This document shows, in pieces, positions 6,174 to 9,630 of a stretch of DNA of 9,630 nt. Position numbers and translations under genes: made by a program. Source of the DNA: Pseudomonadota bacterium (GTDB lineage Bacteria > Pseudomonadota > Gammaproteobacteria > Burkholderiales > Burkholderiaceae_B); NCBI GenBank assembly GCA_023432075.1, contig JAEYVD010000460.1:1-9630 (forward strand), written 5' to 3'. The notes under the pieces are model-generated. The model saw only the letters and a program-made list of their open reading frames with translations. It was not told where the DNA came from and did no database searches. Every line of letters starts with the position of its first letter. The stretch's first letter is position 1.

Positions 6174-6190
6174 CTGGCACGGGTATTGCT
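6174..6190 (+). promoter_or_regulatory. Sigma-54 (RpoN) promoter of the transporter-amidase operon
   Basis: CTGGCACGGGTATTGCT agrees with every specified position of the sigma-54 consensus YTGGCACGRNNNTTGCW: GG at 6176-6177 (-24 element), GC at 6188-6189 (-12 element), 10 bases between. With C6189 as -12, transcription would start at about 6201, 51 bases before the binding-protein ATG. It faces the ABC transporter genes and lies in non-coding DNA. Confidence 0.85.
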
Positions 6191-6207
6191 TGATGACTGG
6201 TATGCAA

Positions 6208-6221
6208 GCTTGTCTACAAGC
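6208..6221. promoter_or_regulatory. GntR/FadR-like operator palindrome in the leader
   Basis: GCTTGT-CT-ACAAGC has perfect 6-base arms and a TTGTCTACAA core that fits the loose GntR/FadR pattern (GT-N2-AC within a dyad). It would cover about +8 to +21 of the sigma-54 transcript, a place where a bound repressor blocks initiation or escape. In RNA it could also form a small stem with a UCUA loop. No GntR gene lies in the window. Confidence 0.35.
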
Positions 6222-6251
6222 GCCCCCACTCAAGCAGCCCAGGAGCCTTAC

Positions 6252-7259
6252 ATGATCGATCGCAACGCACCCTACGCCTTCAACGCTACCCGCCGCCGCC
6301 TGATCCAGGGCGCCGCCATGGGCGCCGCGGCGCTCGCCGCCCCGGCGTTGGTGCGCGCGCAATCGGGGCCGGTCATCCGCATCGGCTTCTGGCCCGTGGC
6401 CGCAGGCCTGCCGTTCTACGCCGCCATCGAGAAAGGCTACTTCAAGGAAGCGGGCCTGAACGTCGAGGCGCTGAAGTTCGCCGGCGCGCAGCAGGTCATG
6501 GAAGCCATGCTCGCGGGCCGCGCCGACGGCAGCGCCAACGGCACGGGCTCGGCCAACCTGGCCATCGGCGAGATCGCCTCGCCCGGCCTGTTCAAGATTT
6601 TTGCGTCCAACCCCAGCAACGTAAAGAACGTGCTGGACGAGTTCATCGTCGCGAAAGACAGTCCCATCAAATCCATCGCAGACCTCAAGGGGAAAAAGGT
6701 CGGTTCTGGTCCCGGCATCCAGAATTCCACGCTGGCCAAGGCAGTACTGGAGCGCGCCGGCGCAACCGGAGCAACCGTGGTCGAGTTGGCGATCAGCCAG
6801 CACGTCGCCGCGGTTGCCGCCGGCCAGTTGGATGCGTGCTACACGCTTGAACCCACGGGCACGGTGGGCCGCCTGAACGGCACGACCCGCGTGCTGGAAA
6901 CGGGCGTGATCGCCAAGTACGTGCTGGGCGATCCCATGGCGCCGTGGTTCGGCGGCTCGGCCTCGCTCACCACCGCCTTCCTGAAAAAGCATCCCGAGGA
7001 AAGCAAGAAATTCATCGCGGCGTACGCGCGCGGCATCGAACTGATCCGCACCAACCCCGCCGAGGCGCGCCCGTTCCTGAAGGGCTACACCGCCATCGAA
7101 GGCCCGATGACCGAGGAAGTGCCGCTGGCCGCCTACACGCTGCATAACGAGTTCACGCCCAGCGACGTGCAGTACTTCCAGAAGTTCTTCGACCTCTTCA
7201 CCGACAAGGGCATCTTCGCGCAAAAGGTCGACGTTTCGACCATGCTTTACAAGGGCTGA
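6252..7259 (+). CDS. ABC transporter periplasmic binding protein, NMT1/SsuA-like, Tat-exported
   Basis: 335 residues. AGGAG (6241-6245) six bases before ATG 6252 fixes the start. A twin-arginine signal is visible: T13-R14-R15-R16-L17-I18-Q19, a hydrophobic stretch and VRA before Q37, so the protein is probably folded before export. The mature protein starts VIRIGFWPVAAGLPFYAAIEKGYFKEAGL (41-69), the standard opening of NMT1/THI5-like and SsuA/TauA-like receptors. GKKVGSGPGIQNS (near 154-166) and the C-terminal helical region also fit. Known ligands in this superfamily include alkanesulfonates, taurine, thiamine pyrimidine precursors, riboflavin and nitrate-type solutes; the ligand here is not readable. 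It is the first gene of a five-gene operon behind a sigma-54/NtrC-type promoter, and the genes that follow it encode amidohydrolase subunits. A nitrogenous amide or ureide is therefore the likeliest cargo. Confidence 0.93.
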   Translation: MIDRNAPYAFNATRRRLIQGAAMGAAALAAPALVRAQSGPVIRIGFWPVAAGLPFYAAIEKGYFKEAGLNVEALKFAGAQQVMEAMLAGRADGSANGTGSANLAIGEIASPGLFKIFASNPSNVKNVLDEFIVAKDSPIKSIADLKGKKVGSGPGIQNSTLAKAVLERAGATGATVVELAISQHVAAVAAGQLDACYTLEPTGTVGRLNGTTRVLETGVIAKYVLGDPMAPWFGGSASLTTAFLKKHPEESKKFIAAYARGIELIRTNPAEARPFLKGYTAIEGPMTEEVPLAAYTLHNEFTPSDVQYFQKFFDLFTDKGIFAQKVDVSTMLYKG

Positions 7260-7261
7260 CC

Positions 7262-8116
7262 ATGACCGCGACCACGGCTACGGGCGCCACGCCCGCCCCT
7301 TCTCCGGCCTCAACCGCCGCGCCGCCCAAGGCGCAGCCGGCCATGTCCAAACCGCCGCGCAAGTTCAACAGCGCGCGCCTGCTTCCCCTGATCGGCCCGC
7401 TGGCGCTGTTCATCGTGTGGGACCTGGTGGTCCGCCTGCAGCTGGTCAGCCCCGTGCTGCTGCCCACGCCCAGCGCCACCATCGTGGCGCTCGTCAAGGG
7501 CATGGCGGGCGGCCCGCTGCTGGCCGACTTCCTGTCTTCGCTGAACCGCACGGTGCAGGCCTTCCTGATCGCCGGCGTGATCGGCGTGCCGTTGGGCGTG
7601 CTGCTGGGCAGCAACGAGAAGGCCTATCGCAGCGTCGAATTCCTGGTGGACTTCTTTCGCTCCACCCCTTCGTCCGCGCTGATCCCGCTGTTCCTGATGA
7701 TCTTCGGGGTGACCGATATGAACAAGATCGCCATCGCCGCCTTCGCGGCCGTGCTGGTGATCCTGTTCAACAGCGCCTACGGCGTCATCAACGCCCGCAA
7801 GCAGCGGGTGATGGCGGCGCGCGTGATGGGCGCCTCGCGCTGGCAGATCTTCAAGGACGTGCTGATCTGGGAAAGCCTGCAACCCACCTTTGTCGGCTTG
7901 CGCAGCGGCGTGTCGATGGCGCTGGTCATCGTGATCGTGGCCGAGATGTTCATCGGCTCGGACAGCGGCCTGGGCAACCGGATCATCAATGCGCAGCAAG
8001 TGCTGAACGTGCGCGAGATGTATGCCGCGATCCTGGCGGCCGGCGCACTGGGCTATGTGCTCAATATTCTCTTTCTCGTGCTGGAAAAGCGCGTGGTTCA
8101 CTGGAGCGGCCGATAA
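7262..8116 (+). CDS. ABC transporter permease, SsuC/TauC (BPD) family
   Basis: 284 residues, starting two bases after the receptor stop, so translation is probably coupled. Residues 1-35 are an Ala/Pro/Thr-rich, polar cytoplasmic tail. An internal ATG at residue 28 (7343) is a possible alternative start that would give a more usual family length. Membrane segments by hydrophobicity lie near 41-60, 97-117, 138-150, 155-177, 217-233 and 255-275. The cytoplasmic EAA loop that docks to the ATPase is at about 185-208 (AARVMGASRWQIFKDVLIWESLQP read in two parts: A185 to I196, F197 to P208), with the conserved G190-A191. The inner-membrane channel is probably a homodimer, since one permease gene is present. 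It ends TAATG, overlapping the ATPase start. Confidence 0.93.
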   Translation: MTATTATGATPAPSPASTAAPPKAQPAMSKPPRKFNSARLLPLIGPLALFIVWDLVVRLQLVSPVLLPTPSATIVALVKGMAGGPLLADFLSSLNRTVQAFLIAGVIGVPLGVLLGSNEKAYRSVEFLVDFFRSTPSSALIPLFLMIFGVTDMNKIAIAAFAAVLVILFNSAYGVINARKQRVMAARVMGASRWQIFKDVLIWESLQPTFVGLRSGVSMALVIVIVAEMFIGSDSGLGNRIINAQQVLNVREMYAAILAAGALGYVLNILFLVLEKRVVHWSGR

Positions 8117-8937
8117 TGTCCACCGTCATCAATCCCGCCATCGCCCCCGGACCGGCTGCCGTGCCCTTTCAACCGGGCCCGCTGGGCACGCACATCACCA
8201 TCCGCGGGCTGACCAAGTATTTCGCAGGCTGGCCGCTGTATGAAGACTTCAACCTGGACATCCCCAAGGGCAAGATCGTATCGGTCTTCGGTCCCAACGG
8301 CTGCGGCAAGTCCACGCTGATCAACATGATCGCGGGCCTCATCCCCATCGATTCCGGCGAGATCCTGTTCGACGGCAAGTCGTTGGCTCAGACCAAGATC
8401 GGGTACGTGTTCCAGAACTACCGCGAAGCCATGTTCCCGTGGCTGCGCACCATCGACAACATTGCCTACCCGTTGCGCCTGGAAGGCCGCAGCAAGGCCC
8501 AGGTCGACGCGCGCGTCGAGGAACTGGTGGCCTCGTTCGACGTGAAGTTCGATCTGAACCGGTATCCCTACGAGCTTTCCGGCGGCCAGCAGCAGACCGC
8601 CTCGATCATGCGCGCGCTGGCGCCCGGGCCCGAGGTGCTGTTCCTGGACGAGCCATTCTCGGCGCTCGACTTCGAGATGACGCTCTTCATCCGCGAGAAG
8701 CTGCAGGAAGTCTTCCTGCAGACTGGCACCACCATGCTGCTGGTCTCGCACGATCTGGAGGAAGCCGTGTACCTGGCCGACCAGGTGCTGCTCCTGACCA
8801 AGCGGCCCACGCGGGTCGCCGAGATCCTGGACTACACGGATGCGCGCCCCCGCACGGTGGAGACGCTGTCCGAGCCCAGCTTCATCCAGATGAAGAAACT
8901 GAGCCTGGAGATCTTCCAGCGCGAAGTGCGCAAGTAA
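8116..8937 (+). CDS. ABC transporter ATP-binding protein, SsuB/TauB type
   Basis: 273 residues, with the ATG overlapping the permease stop by one base (TAATG). All nucleotide-binding motifs are present: Walker A GPNGCGKST (59-67), Q-loop Q100 (GYVFQNY), signature LSGGQ (154-158), Walker B VLFLDE (174-179), D-loop SALD (182-185) and H-loop H212 (VSHD). It should therefore hydrolyse ATP on the cytoplasmic face to drive uptake. It belongs to the nitrate/sulfonate/taurine ATPase group, as expected for NMT1-type receptors. One oddity: the usual Arg after the signature (SGGxxQR) is replaced, giving SGGQQQTASIMRAL. The frame is open upstream of 8116, but that part lies over the permease gene in another frame and has no family sequence. 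The AtzG-like gene follows 27 bases later. Confidence 0.95.
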   Translation: MSTVINPAIAPGPAAVPFQPGPLGTHITIRGLTKYFAGWPLYEDFNLDIPKGKIVSVFGPNGCGKSTLINMIAGLIPIDSGEILFDGKSLAQTKIGYVFQNYREAMFPWLRTIDNIAYPLRLEGRSKAQVDARVEELVASFDVKFDLNRYPYELSGGQQQTASIMRALAPGPEVLFLDEPFSALDFEMTLFIREKLQEVFLQTGTTMLLVSHDLEEAVYLADQVLLLTKRPTRVAEILDYTDARPRTVETLSEPSFIQMKKLSLEIFQREVRK

Positions 8938-8964
8938 CCCACGACATCACCGGGAGCAACCGCC

Positions 8965-9147
8965 ATGACACAGGAAACCATCGACCAATACGTGCGCAGC
9001 GCGCTGGCGCTGTCTGGGTATGCGCTGCGCGAGTCCGCCACGGAACAGGTCGCGCAGCAGTTCGCCCGCATCCACGACATCGCCGCCGCGTTTGCGGACG
9101 AGCCGCTGCCGGTGGAACTGGAATCGGCCTCGGTGTTCCGCCCGTGA
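8965..9147 (+). CDS. atzG: AtzG/HpxX-like small subunit (DUF4089) of an AtzE-type amidase
   Basis: 60 residues, ATG 8965 preceded by GGGAG (8952-8956) at good spacing. It matches by eye the short DUF4089 family: an N-terminal helix TIDQYVRSALALSGYAL, a second helix VAQQFARIHDIAAAF (29-43), and the closing tail LPVELESASVFRP. In Pseudomonas sp. ADP, AtzG (about 68 residues) is the GatC-like partner of AtzE and is needed for a stable 1-carboxybiuret hydrolase. In Klebsiella the homologue HpxX sits with HpxY/HpxZ/HpxW in purine (oxalurate) catabolism. The stop codon overlaps the amidase GTG start (GTGA), indicating translational coupling and equal stoichiometry. Assignment rests on length, motif pattern and the adjacent amidase; whether the physiological role is Atz-like or Hpx-like is open. 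Confidence 0.82.
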   Translation: MTQETIDQYVRSALALSGYALRESATEQVAQQFARIHDIAAAFADEPLPVELESASVFRP

Positions 9148-9630
9148 CCGGCCCGGCTCACGACATCGCCCGCCAGGTGCGCAGCGGCGAACGCAGCGCC
9201 GTGGCGGTGCTGGACGCCACCCTCGCCCGCGTGCGCGAACGCGATCCCCGCTACAACTGCTTCACGGCCCTGACGGAAAGCCGCGCGCGGCAGGAAGCGC
9301 TGGCCATCGATGCGCGCCGGGCGCGCGGCGACGCACTGCCGCCGCTGGCCGGGGTGCCTTACGCGGTAAAGAATCTATTTGATGTCGCCGACGAAGTCAC
9401 ACTGGCCGGCGGACGCGTCAACGCGTCCAATCCCCCCGCCAGCCGCGATGCTGTGCTGGTGGCGCGCATGCGCGAGGCGGGCGCCGTGCTGATCGGCGCG
9501 CTGAACATGGACGAGCACGCCTACGGCTTCACCACGGAAAACACGCATTACGGCGCGTGCCGCAACCCGCACGACACGGCCCGCATCGCGGGCGGCTCGT
9601 CCGGCGGCAGCGCCGCTGCCGTGGCCGGCG
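9144..9630 (+). CDS. atzE: AtzE/HpxY-family amidase (amidase signature), truncated by window end
   Basis: 162 residues are visible of a family of roughly 450-470. The GTG start at 9144 overlaps the AtzG-like stop by three bases. Homology begins right there: HDIARQVRSGERSAVAVLDA (6-25), then DPRYNCFTALTESRARQEAL (34-53). Amidase-signature landmarks follow: LAGVPYAVKNLFDV (68-81) with catalytic K76, LNMDEHAYGFTTENTHYGACRNP (120-142), and the Ser-rich loop GGSSGGSAAA (150-159) holding the cis-serine, likely S152. The nucleophilic serine would lie about 24 residues further, beyond the window. AtzE hydrolyses 1-carboxybiuret; the related HpxY acts in oxalurate use. The adjacent AtzG-like subunit supports this branch over GatA, although the two share ancestry. 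Probably a cytoplasmic enzyme acting on what the ABC transporter brings in. Confidence 0.88.
   Translation, partial: MTGPAHDIARQVRSGERSAVAVLDATLARVRERDPRYNCFTALTESRARQEALAIDARRARGDALPPLAGVPYAVKNLFDVADEVTLAGGRVNASNPPASRDAVLVARMREAGAVLIGALNMDEHAYGFTTENTHYGACRNPHDTARIAGGSSGGSAAAVAG

Noticed and set aside
4888..6255. 455-codon plus-strand open frame across the DUF4286-like start, the LysR gene and the divergent promoter region
   Set aside because: It runs antisense to a clear LysR gene and through the sigma-54 promoter; the product has no recognisable domain. Only its last 17 codons are noted, as a possible leader frame.
7417..8115. Upstream extension of the ATPase frame
   Set aside because: It overlaps the permease in another frame, and the ABC domain starts only after ATG 8116, which overlaps the permease stop.
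1..9630. Mobile element, CRISPR array, tRNA or rRNA
   Set aside because: No transposase or integrase frames, no spaced direct repeats, and no tRNA- or rRNA-like segments were seen on either strand.

Overview
The window is GC-rich, with strong G/C third-position bias and tightly packed genes. LysR-type regulators, a lone Bug/TctC-type solute receptor and ABC uptake genes are typical of soil or host-associated Betaproteobacteria. Gene style and protein flavour point to the Alcaligenaceae (Achromobacter/Bordetella type). That placement is inference from style, not from a marker gene. I see no rRNA, tRNA, CRISPR array, insertion sequence or phage gene.

Left part (1-1395): the 3'-truncated gene of a secreted imelysin/peptidase M75-family protein lies on the minus strand. 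Its leader has a weak Fur-like dyad and a strong hairpin. It diverges from a LysR regulator.

Middle-left (1396-4307): the Nac-like LysR gene is followed by a probable terminator, a textbook FNR/ANR box, a class II aldolase/adducin-family gene and a Bug periplasmic receptor. The aldolase-like protein keeps the metal histidines but has Gly where classical aldolases have the catalytic Glu. No TctA/TctB membrane partner is present.

Middle (4308-6009): two minus-strand genes, a second LysR regulator and downstream a 222-residue protein resembling the dimeric alpha/beta-barrel, DUF4286/EthD-like group. The latter is convergent with the Bug gene.

Right part (6010-9630), the most interesting: a 242-bp divergent region carries a full-consensus sigma-54 promoter. 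An 11-of-12 NtrC-type site lies about 100 bp upstream of its predicted start, and a GntR/FadR-like palindrome lies just after it. It drives a tight operon: Tat-exported NMT1/SsuA-like binding protein, SsuC-like permease, SsuB-like ATPase, a 60-residue AtzG/HpxX (DUF4089) subunit and a truncated AtzE/HpxY amidase. The reading is a nitrogen-limitation-induced uptake and hydrolysis module for an amide- or ureide-type nitrogen source. The substrate cannot be settled here. Carboxybiuret-like or oxalurate-like compounds are the family precedents; no cyanuric acid hydrolase (AtzD) is visible.
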